Notes under the pieces: generated by a model | What the model was told of the DNA's origin: nothing | The model's input: the letters and a program-made list of their open reading frames with translations, nothing else | The model's database searches: none | Position numbers and translations under genes: made by a program | Part shown: positions 23,918 through 30,396 of the stretch, in pieces | How positions within the stretch are numbered: the first letter of the stretch is position 1 | Layout: each line of letters begins with the position of its first letter | IMG/VR virus record: IMGVR_UViG_3300046692_000159 | Coordinates: 1 to 31,208 of that record | Direction: 5' to 3' (one strand) | DNA: 31,208 nucleotides | Source of the DNA: a virus

Positions 23918-24314
23918 TCAAGAGGTGGACATCGAGGTCGATGCCGTACTGCGTGTCGATGGCCATTTTCAGTTTGTCGTCGCGACCGATCAGCTCGGCC
24001 CTGAACGCGCCGACCATCTGCATCAGCTCCGGCTCCAGCTGGTCGACACTCACCAGCGCCCCCTTCTTCTCCGCGAGTGTGAACAGCTTGATCTCGCGGT
24101 CCACACGCTCGGTCAGCACGCGCTCGCGCACCAGGTCGTCCCCGTCATCGGTACGGTGGCCGGCGGCGTTGCCGCGCAGCTTGCGGATATACCGGACGCG
24201 GATGTCGTCCAGCGGCACGTCGCGCCAGTCGATGCCCTGCTCCTTCAGGAACTTGCTCACCTCCGCCTGGGACAGGTCGAGGTGGCCAGCGATTTCTTGC
24301 TGGGTGATGGTCAT
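23820..24314 (-). CDS. terS: Terminase small subunit, Nu1-like
   Basis: A 164-residue DNA-binding packaging protein. Residues 4 to 26 (QQEIAGHLDLSQAEVSKFLKEQ) are a clear winged-helix or helix-turn-helix recognition unit like lambda Nu1, and the centre (RERVLTERVDREIKLFTLAEKKGALV) matches Nu1 partners, including the LAEKKG phrase and the following VDQLEPELMQMVGAFRAEL helix. It would bind near cos and recruit the large subunit. The C-terminal tail (PGEPPAGVPPGGEP) is Pro-rich and overlaps the terL start. The 89 bases upstream are the expected place for cos. Confidence 0.88.
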   Translation of the reverse strand: MTITQQEIAGHLDLSQAEVSKFLKEQGIDWRDVPLDDIRVRYIRKLRGNAAGHRTDDGDDLVRERVLTERVDREIKLFTLAEKKGALVSVDQLEPELMQMVGAFRAELIGRDDKLKMAIDTQYGIDLDVHLLNDHTYAALSHLARYDPGEPPAGVPPGGEPAAA

Positions 24315-24403
24315 TTATAGCCCCCTAGGGATTTTCGTAACTAGCGAAATTTCGGGGTCGTGGCACCCGCGTGTTCCCAACGCCAGTAAGGACCCGAGAA
24401 TTT
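24315..24403. other. Intergenic region upstream of terS: candidate cos/packaging site
   Basis: An 89-base non-coding gap in an otherwise tightly packed series. It holds an inverted repeat (ATTTTCG, seven bases, CGAAATT) and a GC-rich stretch GGGGTCGTGGCACCCGCG. In lambda-type phages cos lies directly before the small terminase gene, and both terminase subunits here are of the lambda cos-cutting type. No cleavage site can be assigned from sequence alone. Confidence 0.35.
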
Positions 24404-25003
24404 TCAGCGGGACAGGTACTTGATCTCGTGTGCCAGCCGCTCGTAGAACTTCGTGCCGATGAACTCGACCATCACACGCTGCACCTTATCGTTGGCATAG
24501 GCGCCGCCCACACTGGGGCCGTACAGCTTGCGGGCTGGCAGGCTATGCCAGCCGCCTCGGCTGCCCTTCTTGTATTCCTTCTGCCGCCGCAGGATGATCT
24601 TGCCCGCGCTCTTGTCCTCGATGAAGACGCCGGCCTTGCCGTTGAGCCGCTGGGCAATGAAGGCACCCTTGATCAGCTTGGCCTGGCCGTGGATGCGCAC
24701 GGTGACGCCCGCCTTGCTCTCGCGCGGGTTGAACTCCATCAGGCTCTTGGTCTTGCGGCGCACCTTGATGGTGGCCACCAGACTGGACGCGGTCGCCTTG
24801 CGCTGGTCCATCGCATCCTTGATCTCGGACGCCTTGAAGTTGTAGCCGTCCGCGCGCAGCTCACGCGACGCCTGGGTGATGGCCATGGCTCCGGTGCGGT
24901 TGAGTGCACGTGGAATGGCCTTATCGACCACCTCGCGCTTCACGCGTCCTAGATCGGAGATGATCGCATCCATGCCACCGCGGACATTTAACACCAGAGC
25001 CAT
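24404..25003 (-). CDS. Prophage minor tail protein Z (gpZ-like)
   Basis: The ATG at 25003 (MALVLNVRGGMDAI) is chosen, giving 199 residues; a TTG four codons upstream plus a run of G would add Gly residues and is less likely. The N-terminal helical region (VDKAIPRALNRTGAMAITQASRELRADGYNFKASEI, spread over residues about 26 to 62) and the basic central part (KVRRKTKSLMEFNP, GVTVRIHGQAKLIKGAFIA) match gpZ of lambda-type tails, which joins the tail to the head and marks the tail end. In lambda Z lies after the FII gene; here it is displaced to before the small terminase gene. Its leader contains nine G residues next to the terminator U-tract. Confidence 0.82.
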   Translation of the reverse strand: MALVLNVRGGMDAIISDLGRVKREVVDKAIPRALNRTGAMAITQASRELRADGYNFKASEIKDAMDQRKATASSLVATIKVRRKTKSLMEFNPRESKAGVTVRIHGQAKLIKGAFIAQRLNGKAGVFIEDKSAGKIILRRQKEYKKGSRGGWHSLPARKLYGPSVGGAYANDKVQRVMVEFIGTKFYERLAHEIKYLSR

Positions 25004-25007
25004 CTCG

Positions 25008-25016
25008 CCCCCCCCC
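25008..25016. repeat. Homopolymeric run of nine C (G on coding strand) next to eight A
   Basis: On the minus strand T8 is followed by G9 immediately upstream of the gpZ start. The run lies in the ribosome-binding region, so a length change would alter spacing, and it is also prone to sequencing error. Confidence 0.7.
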
Positions 25017-25044
25017 AAAAAAAAGGGCCAGCATATGCTGGCCC
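25017..25044 (-). terminator. Strong intrinsic terminator between moron-like gene and gpZ
   Basis: GGGCCAGCATATGCTGGCCC at 25025 to 25044 is a perfect 20-base palindrome followed on the minus strand by eight T residues. It ends transcription of the gene at 25067 to 25519 and would block read-through into the late genes unless antiterminated. Confidence 0.85.
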
Positions 25045-25066
25045 CAACGAATTACGCTAACAGATT

Positions 25067-25519
25067 TCAGTACTGCTTATAGAACTCCGAAAAAGCCGCT
25101 TCGATCCCCGGCTGAACAAGTCCGAAAGCGCTCGTAAACGCTCCCTCCATCCTTTCCACATAAGGAACAGTCACCATTGCACCGGTGTGATCGGAAGTGA
25201 TCTCATATGCGTCCTGGGCAATCGAGAATTGGATATTCAACTTCGCGGTTGGATAAAAAATGAATCCTTCCATCGTCTTAAACTTTAACTGCACGTCGAA
25301 ATCGATGCCACCGTTACGAGCGATGAAAAATTCGCCCGGTACGAATTCGCCAATTTTCTGTGTACCAACCAGCACATTTTGGCCTACGATCCCGAGATGC
25401 GAGTTCAGTTGTTCTCCAAACGACACAATGGCCGCCTTAAGAAGCCCCCTTCGAGCATCCACAGCCTTGACCTTTGTAGCGAGCTCGTTACGCATCTTGA
25501 AATACACTGTTGTGTCCAT
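25067..25519 (-). CDS. Unknown protein, moron-like insertion before the late genes
   Basis: The start is the ATG at 25519 (MDTTVYFKMRN) with AAGGATC as ribosome site; the longer frame is a shadow. The product has 150 residues and no family I recognise. It begins with a helical part (residues 4 to 42, with VKAVDARRGLLKAAIVSFGEQ) followed by a beta-rich domain (GEFVPGEFFIARNGG, FDVQLKFKTMEGFIFYPTAKL) and a helical end (FTSAFGLVQPGIEAAFSEF). Codon use and base composition are less GC-rich than in the neighbours, and the gene has its own possible -10 upstream and a strong terminator downstream. These are marks of a moron, an extra gene that may be expressed in the lysogen, for example in phage exclusion. 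Confidence 0.7.
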   Translation of the reverse strand: MDTTVYFKMRNELATKVKAVDARRGLLKAAIVSFGEQLNSHLGIVGQNVLVGTQKIGEFVPGEFFIARNGGIDFDVQLKFKTMEGFIFYPTAKLNIQFSIAQDAYEITSDHTGAMVTVPYVERMEGAFTSAFGLVQPGIEAAFSEFYKQY

Positions 25520-25542
25520 GTAGATCCTTTTTGAAAAAAAGA

Positions 25543-25548
25543 ATTGTA
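25543..25548 (-). promoter_or_regulatory. Possible -10 element for the moron-like gene
   Basis: TACAAT on the minus strand lies 23 bases upstream of the ATG, with a start site expected near 25536. No good -35 is seen at the usual distance inside the end of the Q-like gene. It could serve the gene itself or be part of the late promoter. Confidence 0.28.
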
Positions 25549-25550
25549 AC

Positions 25551-26054
25551 TCAGCCGTCCACCTTACCGTCGAGCCAATGCCTCCCATCGGGAAGCGTCA
25601 ATTCGACAGTAGGCACGGGACACCCCGGCAGACAAGTTGTAGAGCGGATGTTATCTGCGTCCTGCAATCTTTTCAAGATGGCTCGCAGATTCTTTTCCGC
25701 GCGCGCTATCACCAGCGACACGTGCGGACCGCGTACGCCCTTCAAGTGGCGCCGTATTTGATCGGCCGGCCACTGGTGGACATGGATGAACTTGAGGGCC
25801 TGTCGGTCGTTGAAGTCGCCCAAGTGGCGCCACGCCGCCTCAATGATCCAGCCGTCCAGGTGATCGGCCGCCACCAGGGGGCGCACAGGCTTGGTCCGCT
25901 CCTCCAGTTGCTCCTTTGCCGGCGCTGGCTCGGACAGGCGCAGGGCCACGTACCAACGCGCCCAGGTAGCGCAGCAACCCGCCGTTGCGCTCTCGCCGCG
26001 TCCACCGCGCACCACGCGCCGCCAGTTGTCCATCCGTGCTTCAAACTCTTTCAT
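25551..26054 (-). CDS. Putative late antiterminator, Q-like
   Basis: The start is the ATG at 26054 (MKEFEARMDNWRR), seven bases after an AAGGA ribosome site and overlapping the stop of the preceding small ORF in an ATGA. The 167-residue product opens with a MDNWRRVVRGG helix, then CCATWARWYVAL, and its core (residues 65 to 130, with DGWIIEAAWRHLGDF, QALKFIHVHQWPADQIRRHL and VSLVIARAEKNLRAIL) follows the pattern of phage Q-type antiterminators and other sigma-region-4-like regulators: a helix-turn-helix-like part and a final helix of the RAEKNLR type. It lies after the replication gene and before the late genes, as Q does in lambda, and the late genes are split by several terminators. Direct homology cannot be confirmed here. 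Confidence 0.5.
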   Translation of the reverse strand: MKEFEARMDNWRRVVRGGRGESATAGCCATWARWYVALRLSEPAPAKEQLEERTKPVRPLVAADHLDGWIIEAAWRHLGDFNDRQALKFIHVHQWPADQIRRHLKGVRGPHVSLVIARAEKNLRAILKRLQDADNIRSTTCLPGCPVPTVELTLPDGRHWLDGKVDG

Positions 26055-26464
26055 CGATATTCCTTGGTTCGTCCAACCCGGAAAAGGTTGGTCAGAAGGT
26101 TGGACGTCTGGAACCCGCATGGTTGCTGGGTTTGCCAACCTCCTAACCTACCCAACCTATTTTCAAGTTTTATAGAAAACGGAAAACAAGAAAACGCTGC
26201 ACTCGCGCACGTATACGTGTGCGTGCGCGCCGCACGCGGGCGGGCGTTTTGGTTGGCGAGGTTGGGAGGTTGGCGGAGCCTGTAACCATGCGGGTTACAG
26301 CCGTCCAACCTAAATAATTGAAGGTTGGACGAGTTGGCCAACCTGGTCGGTTTTGCAGCACGACGAACTGACGATGCAGCCTTTTCCGCCCGCGCATTCT
26401 GCGCACACGATCCCTGGCCGATCCCCAGCAGTATGCCGGTGAAACTATTAATTTGGAAGGCCAT
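26051..26464 (-). CDS. Small ORF containing the candidate origin repeats
   Basis: The ATG at 26464 (MAFQINSFTGILLGIGQG) stands five bases after a perfect AAGGAGG Shine-Dalgarno inside the 3' end of the primase-helicase gene, and the stop overlaps the start of the Q-like gene (ATGA). Both facts argue for translation of this 137-residue ORF. Residues 1 to 45 look like an ordinary small protein (AQNARAEKAASSVRRAAKPTRL). From about residue 48 the sequence mirrors the two 60-bp inverted repeats and is of odd composition (DGCNPHGYRLRQPPNLANQ, later RLGRLGGWQTQQP), so the coding sequence seems to have been extended by, or lives within, a repeat element. No function is recognised. It may simply couple translation through the region to the downstream regulator. 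Confidence 0.5.
   Translation of the reverse strand: MAFQINSFTGILLGIGQGSCAQNARAEKAASSVRRAAKPTRLANSSNLQLFRLDGCNPHGYRLRQPPNLANQNARPRAARTHTYTCASAAFSCFPFSIKLENRLGRLGGWQTQQPCGFQTSNLLTNLFRVGRTKEYR
26098..26157 (+). repeat. Left arm of a 60-bp imperfect inverted repeat (candidate origin)
   Basis: Begins with GGTTGGACG and ends with CCAACC. It matches the reverse complement of 26251 to 26310 without gaps at about 50 of 60 positions; the best block is AACCCGCATGGTT. It is also rich in GGTTGG/CCAACC hexamers. Confidence 0.85.
26171..26234. other. AT-rich tract followed by alternating GC palindrome between the repeat arms
   Basis: The spacer between the two 60-bp arms holds an A-rich stretch (AGAAAACGGAAAACAAGAAAA) region at about 26174 to 26194 and then CACGTATACGTG, a perfect 12-base palindrome at about 26209 to 26220, extended by near-symmetric GCGC sequence. 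An AT-rich tract flanked by repeats is a usual origin layout. Confidence 0.45.
26251..26310 (-). repeat. Right arm of the 60-bp imperfect inverted repeat
   Basis: Reads, on the minus strand, the same 60-base unit as 26098 to 26157 with about 83 percent identity and no gaps. Additional GGTTGG/CCAACC hexamers continue to about 26343, directly downstream of the primase-helicase gene. Confidence 0.85.
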
Positions 26465-29051
26465 CGCTGCCTCCTTGTGAGGATGCCGCCGGGAGGGGCT
26501 CCGGACGCGTGTAGAAGCGCTCACGCGCGCCTCCCGTCTCGCGGTCCTTAATCCACCCCAACTTGCGCATAATCGCCGATATGCGCATCGTCTCGTTCCT
26601 GGCCGGCCCGAGCTTGGACATTTCATAGTGCAAGCACTTGACCAGCAACTCCCGCGCCGTGACGCGGTTGATCTTGCCCGCGATGACGGGCTTCCCGTCC
26701 GAGTCCAGCCCCTGCAGATACTCATAGATGCGGCCGTGCCACACGTCAGGGATCTCACGATCTTCCTGCTGCGAATCGATCAGGCGGCGCTGTTGCTCCG
26801 GGGTTGGCCACCACTTGACGCCAGCCTTCCAAAGCGCGACTGCCTCGCCGAACAGTTGGTCGCGGTCCCGCTCCAGGGCGGCGATATCGATGCGTCCAGT
26901 CACGACGGGCCAGAATCGCCTGTTGCCGGTCGTATCCTTGAAGTACTCGCCCTCGTTGGTGGTTGCGCTGAAGGCGCAGCGGCGCGGCACGTTCTTCATG
27001 CGGCGGCCGTACGGCTCGCGATACCGGTCAACGGTGCTGGACATAAACGCCTTGACGGCCGTCACCTCGGAGCGATTGAACTGCTCCAGCTCCGCGATCT
27101 CGTACAGCAGCACGCCCTGGATCGCGAGGAAGCCGTCCTTCTCGCCCATGCGGAAAGGAGTGTCTGCGAACCAGTCGCCCGCCAGGACTTTCAGCGCGGT
27201 GGACTTGCCCTGTCCCTGGCCACCCTCGAACACAGGCGCGTAGTCATGCTTGACGCCGGGGCGATAACCGCGCACGACCATGCCGGTGAAGAACATGGTG
27301 GCCACCAGTCTTAGGTATTCGGAATCCTCGCAGCCCCAGTAGGTAGACAGGGCAGTCGCCACGCGCGACTGGCCGTCCCACTCCGCGGCGCAGCGGTCCA
27401 TGTAATCCGTCACCGGATTGAACGCATGCATGCGGGCCGCTTGCGCCACGCCACGCTCGATATCGCCAATCGCTGCCAGAAGCAGACTGTGGTTCTGGGA
27501 CATGTAGACGCCCAGGCTGAAGTCGTCCGCCTCGGTCCACTCGCCCGACTCACTAGCCCACGGCAGCGGCTTGCGCTTGATCTGCAAGCCTGAGAACAGG
27601 TCGAGCCCGACCGCGCCAATCAGACGCTCGTCGTGCTGCATGACCGTGAAGACGTTCTCACGACATCCCTTGATGCCTCCATTGGAGGTTTGGATCAGCT
27701 TACTGCGTAAGTTGCGGCCATTCCCGCCACCGGCGCCAGCCCCACGTGGGATTGAAGCACTGGACGAGTCCTCCGGGTCTGGCACGTCCAGCCATGCCGG
27801 TATGTCGTCTTGGCCGGTTGCATCCGCCTCTGCGGCCATTGGGACCACAGCCGACTCGGCCTCGGACGGCTCGACCCGCAGGTGCGACAACCACGCAAGT
27901 ACGTCGGCGCTGGTCCCACCGCTCTGGATCAGATCCGCGACGTCCCATCCGTCAGGTACTTCGCCTGGCGCCGGAATGTCCACGAAGTAGACCGTGCAGC
28001 CTTGCGCGCGCAGGATCGCAGCCACCTTCTGCATGGCGTTCATGCCGGGCTGTTCGGCCTCGGGCATCAGCTCTCCCGATCGTTCGTGATTTTCCTTGTA
28101 GACCTTGCTATCGGCGTCGGCCCACAGAATTACTTCGCGGTCCCGTATCGCCGTCCAGTTGGCCTTGTCCACGGCTTTGCCTCCGCCCGGCCAGGAAACG
28201 AATTCCACTTCATCACCCAACAACTCATGGGCCGAATCGGTGCATTTCTCACCCTCCACGACGACAAGCGGGACCTGCAGACGATGCGGGCCGCGCAGGT
28301 ACAGTGGCCGTGGTTCAGGGAAGGCCATCCACCGCCAGTCGCGCGTGCCGGTTTCCGGGTTCTCGGCGTAGACGCACGGAAGTACTTCCTTGCCTTTGCC
28401 ATCCGAGCGCACGAAGCGGTAGATGACGCCTAGGAGCTTACCGTCAACGTCCCGGTATTCCCACGACGCCTCCGGCTTCCCACGCATCAGATGGGCCTTG
28501 GGATATGGCCCCGCATCATCGGGGACCGGCAGCATGGGCTTCCACGGCGTCCGAGTTTTTTTGTTGGCTGGTGCTTCTACCCCTTTGCCGGCTTGCGCAT
28601 GCGCAGGGTTTATGGGAGTTTTTGGCAAAAGCATGTCGGCGGCCGCCGCCTTTCCCCCTTCTCCGGCTTGCGCCGGCGCGCGGCCTGACGCCGCTTTAGG
28701 CATTGGGTGCGCGGGTTGGCGGGGAATCGGTGCAGAACGATCGGATTTGGTCAGCTCGGTGCCGAGCTGTTCTGCTAGGGCCGCGCAGGCGCGGCCAGGG
28801 GAAAGACCATGAATAAAACCGTAGAGCGAAATCAGATCACCGCCGGCTTCGCCGTCGGAAGAAAAATCGGACCAAACCCCGGCCTTGTCACCGGTCAAGC
28901 GCACGCGTAACGACTGGCCCGCTTCGCCATGCCGCGAGCCGACGCAGAATTCCACGCCGGATCGCACACCGTTCGGCAGCCACGCGCCAAGCAGAGTTTC
29001 TATGGAATCGAGTGCAGCTTTATTGACTCGTACGAAGTCGTCCAACGTCAC
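26448..29051 (-). CDS. Phage primase-helicase (TOPRIM plus VapE-type ATPase)
   Basis: An 867-residue replication protein. Residues 1 to 100 are a primase-like N-terminal domain (GVWSDFSSDGEAGGDLISLY). Residues 101 to 190 form a Pro/Ala/Lys linker. A TOPRIM-like domain spans about 260 to 375, with VVVEGEKCTD giving the conserved Glu and ILWADADS the DxD motif. Residues 400 to 450 are a second linker. The C-terminal VapE/superfamily-3-like ATPase covers 470 to 800: Walker A FEGGQGQGKST (Lys616), Walker B LLYEIAELE near 650 and the downstream CAFSATTNEGEYFKD sensor motif, then GNRRFWPV. The protein would prime and unwind DNA at a phage origin, probably the repeats just downstream. Its ATG overlaps the upstream gene stop (ATGA). 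Confidence 0.9.
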   Translation of the reverse strand: MTLDDFVRVNKAALDSIETLLGAWLPNGVRSGVEFCVGSRHGEAGQSLRVRLTGDKAGVWSDFSSDGEAGGDLISLYGFIHGLSPGRACAALAEQLGTELTKSDRSAPIPRQPAHPMPKAASGRAPAQAGEGGKAAAADMLLPKTPINPAHAQAGKGVEAPANKKTRTPWKPMLPVPDDAGPYPKAHLMRGKPEASWEYRDVDGKLLGVIYRFVRSDGKGKEVLPCVYAENPETGTRDWRWMAFPEPRPLYLRGPHRLQVPLVVVEGEKCTDSAHELLGDEVEFVSWPGGGKAVDKANWTAIRDREVILWADADSKVYKENHERSGELMPEAEQPGMNAMQKVAAILRAQGCTVYFVDIPAPGEVPDGWDVADLIQSGGTSADVLAWLSHLRVEPSEAESAVVPMAAEADATGQDDIPAWLDVPDPEDSSSASIPRGAGAGGGNGRNLRSKLIQTSNGGIKGCRENVFTVMQHDERLIGAVGLDLFSGLQIKRKPLPWASESGEWTEADDFSLGVYMSQNHSLLLAAIGDIERGVAQAARMHAFNPVTDYMDRCAAEWDGQSRVATALSTYWGCEDSEYLRLVATMFFTGMVVRGYRPGVKHDYAPVFEGGQGQGKSTALKVLAGDWFADTPFRMGEKDGFLAIQGVLLYEIAELEQFNRSEVTAVKAFMSSTVDRYREPYGRRMKNVPRRCAFSATTNEGEYFKDTTGNRRFWPVVTGRIDIAALERDRDQLFGEAVALWKAGVKWWPTPEQQRRLIDSQQEDREIPDVWHGRIYEYLQGLDSDGKPVIAGKINRVTARELLVKCLHYEMSKLGPARNETMRISAIMRKLGWIKDRETGGARERFYTRPEPLPAASSQGGSDGLPN

Positions 29052-29470
29052 GCAACAGACTCCGAACGATAAGGGACCCGCTCGCTGCCCATCACCGATG
29101 GGAAATTACGATAGTCCATGCTGCCCTCACGGATGACGCGCGCTGGACGATGGCGAGCGATATCCAGCGTACGCATAGGCGCCGCGTAACGGGGACCAGC
29201 GGGAGCGGCAGACGCCTCAGCTTCACCCTCGATCTTGACGCCCAGGTATTTGTACCCGGCATTGGTGATAATGAAGCGCTCTCCCTCCAGGATCACCAGT
29301 TGTGCGCGCATCAGACGATCCACAACATCCGAAAAGAACAGGGCGCGAGACGCACGCCAACCATTGGCACGCAGCCAGGCGTCGACCGTGGCCATGCCGC
29401 CCATACCTTGGAGCGTGATCAAGCCGGTAGCAGCGGCGCTGCCACGGCGCGGCAATTCGTGGTTAGACAT
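29048..29470 (-). CDS. Unknown early protein before the primase-helicase
   Basis: A 140-residue protein overlapping the CII-like gene by eight bases and the primase gene by four, so it is part of the early operon. Residues 18 to 75 are compact and helical then beta (MATVDAWLRANGWRASRALFFSDVVDRLMRAQLVI, ITNAGYKYLGV), in the manner of a winged-helix domain. The remaining 60 residues are basic and probably disordered (MRTLDIARHRPARVIREGS). Location beside replication and regulatory genes suggests a small DNA-binding or helicase-loading protein, but I recognise no family. Confidence 0.65.
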   Translation of the reverse strand: MSNHELPRRGSAAATGLITLQGMGGMATVDAWLRANGWRASRALFFSDVVDRLMRAQLVILEGERFIITNAGYKYLGVKIEGEAEASAAPAGPRYAAPMRTLDIARHRPARVIREGSMDYRNFPSVMGSERVPYRSESVA

Positions 29471-29951
29471 TGGCCACCTCGCGGCGTGGTTCGAGCTTGA
29501 CGGTGTTGGTATGGCGGCAGTACACGCTGAACATCAACGCAAGCAGCGTTTCCGTCTTGCGGTGCAACTGCTCGCCCTGCGCCTGCAGCAGGGCGCGCTC
29601 GGTGTCGTCAATCTCGCCGTCAGCGATGGCTGCGGTGAAGGTCGCGAACAAAGCGCCCAGGTCGGCATAGTTCTGGTTGAACATCGCCTGGATCGAGTCG
29701 TTTTCCACTTGGTCAGCACTAGGTAGCTTGACGAAGGTTCCGCCGCTTTCAGTAGCCACGGCCTCAGCGAACTGCGTGGTGCCCGCCAGTTGCTGCAGGG
29801 TCAGGGCGTCGCGCGTCGACAGCGACTGGCCCTTCAATTCGTATGCCCGGTTACGCAGCGAGACTTCCGACATGCCGAGGAAATTTGCCGCGACGGACCA
29901 GCCTCCCGGCACAGAGGAGATGACTTTTAGAACTGCCTTGCGAACGTCCAT
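29463..29951 (-). CDS. CII / YmfL-type phage regulatory protein
   Basis: A 162-residue protein with AGGAGTTGT before its ATG. The N-terminal VLKVISSVPGGWSVAANFLGMSEVSLRNRAYELKGQ (residues 7 to 42, quoted in pieces: PGGWSVAANFLGM, SLRNRAYELKG) is the helix-turn-helix of the YmfL/CII (CP76) family, followed by the family phrase LQQLAGTTQFAEAVA and SGGTFVKLP. A helical C-terminal half with an acidic DGEIDDTERALL segment follows. In lambda-like phages CII-type proteins push the decision to lysogeny by activating repressor and integrase promoters. It is the second gene of the leftward early transcript after the cro-like gene. Confidence 0.8.
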   Translation of the reverse strand: MDVRKAVLKVISSVPGGWSVAANFLGMSEVSLRNRAYELKGQSLSTRDALTLQQLAGTTQFAEAVATESGGTFVKLPSADQVENDSIQAMFNQNYADLGALFATFTAAIADGEIDDTERALLQAQGEQLHRKTETLLALMFSVYCRHTNTVKLEPRREVANV

Positions 29952-30062
29952 ACAACTCCTAAAAAATTATGGTTTTGCAATCAACTGAAATGAACTATTC
30001 TCTTGCTCGTCAACCACCACTTCGGTAGTTGTCGCTGCAAAATGAGGCCTACTGCCAGCCAG

Positions 30063-30311
30063 CTATTCAGCGGAGCGCCTCGGATTACTGCCAGGGAGTC
30101 GCATGTACTCCCAGAAGTCGGCTTTATCCGGACGGAGCTCTTCGCACGTGATGGCCACATCAGTAGCTTCTTCAATTTGTGCGCAGCGCTCTATTGGAAT
30201 GAGGCGTTTTCCCTTGCGCCACTCGCTGATGGCTTGAGGGGAAACGCTGAGTAATCGAGCGAGCTTGGCGGCGCCTACGAGGTCGCAGGCTTTTTCGAAT
30301 GGAGTAGTCAT
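30063..30311 (-). CDS. Cro / YdaS-like helix-turn-helix repressor
   Basis: The ATG at 30311 (MTTPFEKACDLVGAAKLARLL) is preferred, giving 82 residues; the frame runs 24 codons further up but through the promoter and operators. Residues 11 to 32 (LVGAAKLARLLSVSPQAISEW) are a helix-turn-helix of the YdaS/Cro type, followed by RKGKRLIPIERCAQIEEATDV, the usual recognition-helix end and dimer helix. A short acidic then basic tail (DKADFWEYMRLPGSNPRRS) ends the protein. It faces the S24 repressor gene and should oppose it. The promoter -10 ends about eight bases before the ATG, so the message would have almost no leader. Confidence 0.85.
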   Translation of the reverse strand: MTTPFEKACDLVGAAKLARLLSVSPQAISEWRKGKRLIPIERCAQIEEATDVAITCEELRPDKADFWEYMRLPGSNPRRSAE

Positions 30312-30318
30312 GGCGACG

Positions 30319-30347
30319 ATAGTAAGGCAACGCCTTACCATGGTCAA
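30319..30347 (-). promoter_or_regulatory. Promoter of the cro-like gene
   Basis: On the minus strand TTGACC (30342 to 30347) and TACTAT (30319 to 30324) are separated by 17 bases, a good sigma-70 promoter. The start site should fall near 30312, one base before the ATG. The second operator-like palindrome covers the -35 and the third covers the spacer and -10. Confidence 0.65.
30322..30338. promoter_or_regulatory. Candidate operator 3 (palindrome GTAAGGCAACGCCTTAC)
   Basis: A perfect inverted repeat with seven-base arms and a three-base centre, overlapping the cro promoter -10 and spacer. It shares 10 of 15 core positions with the site at 30380 to 30394. Confidence 0.65.
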
Positions 30348-30358
30348 GTATTGATTGA
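30344..30358. promoter_or_regulatory. Candidate operator 2 (TCAAGTATTGATTGA)
   Basis: Matches the 30380 to 30394 site at 12 of 15 positions, in the same dyad layout, and covers the -35 of the cro promoter and the TTGACG that may be the repressor -35. Confidence 0.6.
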
Positions 30359-30383
30359 CGCAAACCAGACAGCGGACAATCAA
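30355..30383 (+). promoter_or_regulatory. Possible promoter of the repressor gene
   Basis: TTGACG at 30355 to 30360 and a poor AATCAA at 30378 to 30383 are 17 bases apart. The weak -10 lies at the edge of operator 1, as expected for a maintenance promoter needing activation or subject to autorepression. Confidence 0.35.
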
Positions 30384-30396
30384 GCAATGCTTGATT
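30378..30396. promoter_or_regulatory. Candidate operator 1 (perfect 19-bp palindrome)
   Basis: AATCAAGCAATGCTTGATT is a perfect dyad with nine-base arms about a central A, located between the two divergent genes just upstream of the repressor start. It is the likely strongest binding site for the repressor and Cro-like protein. Confidence 0.7.

Noticed and set aside
26170-26406. 78-codon minus-strand ORF across the inverted repeats
   Set aside because: It is Arg-rich, lacks a ribosome site and competes with the ORF at 26051 to 26464, which has both a strong Shine-Dalgarno and an ATGA overlap with the next gene.
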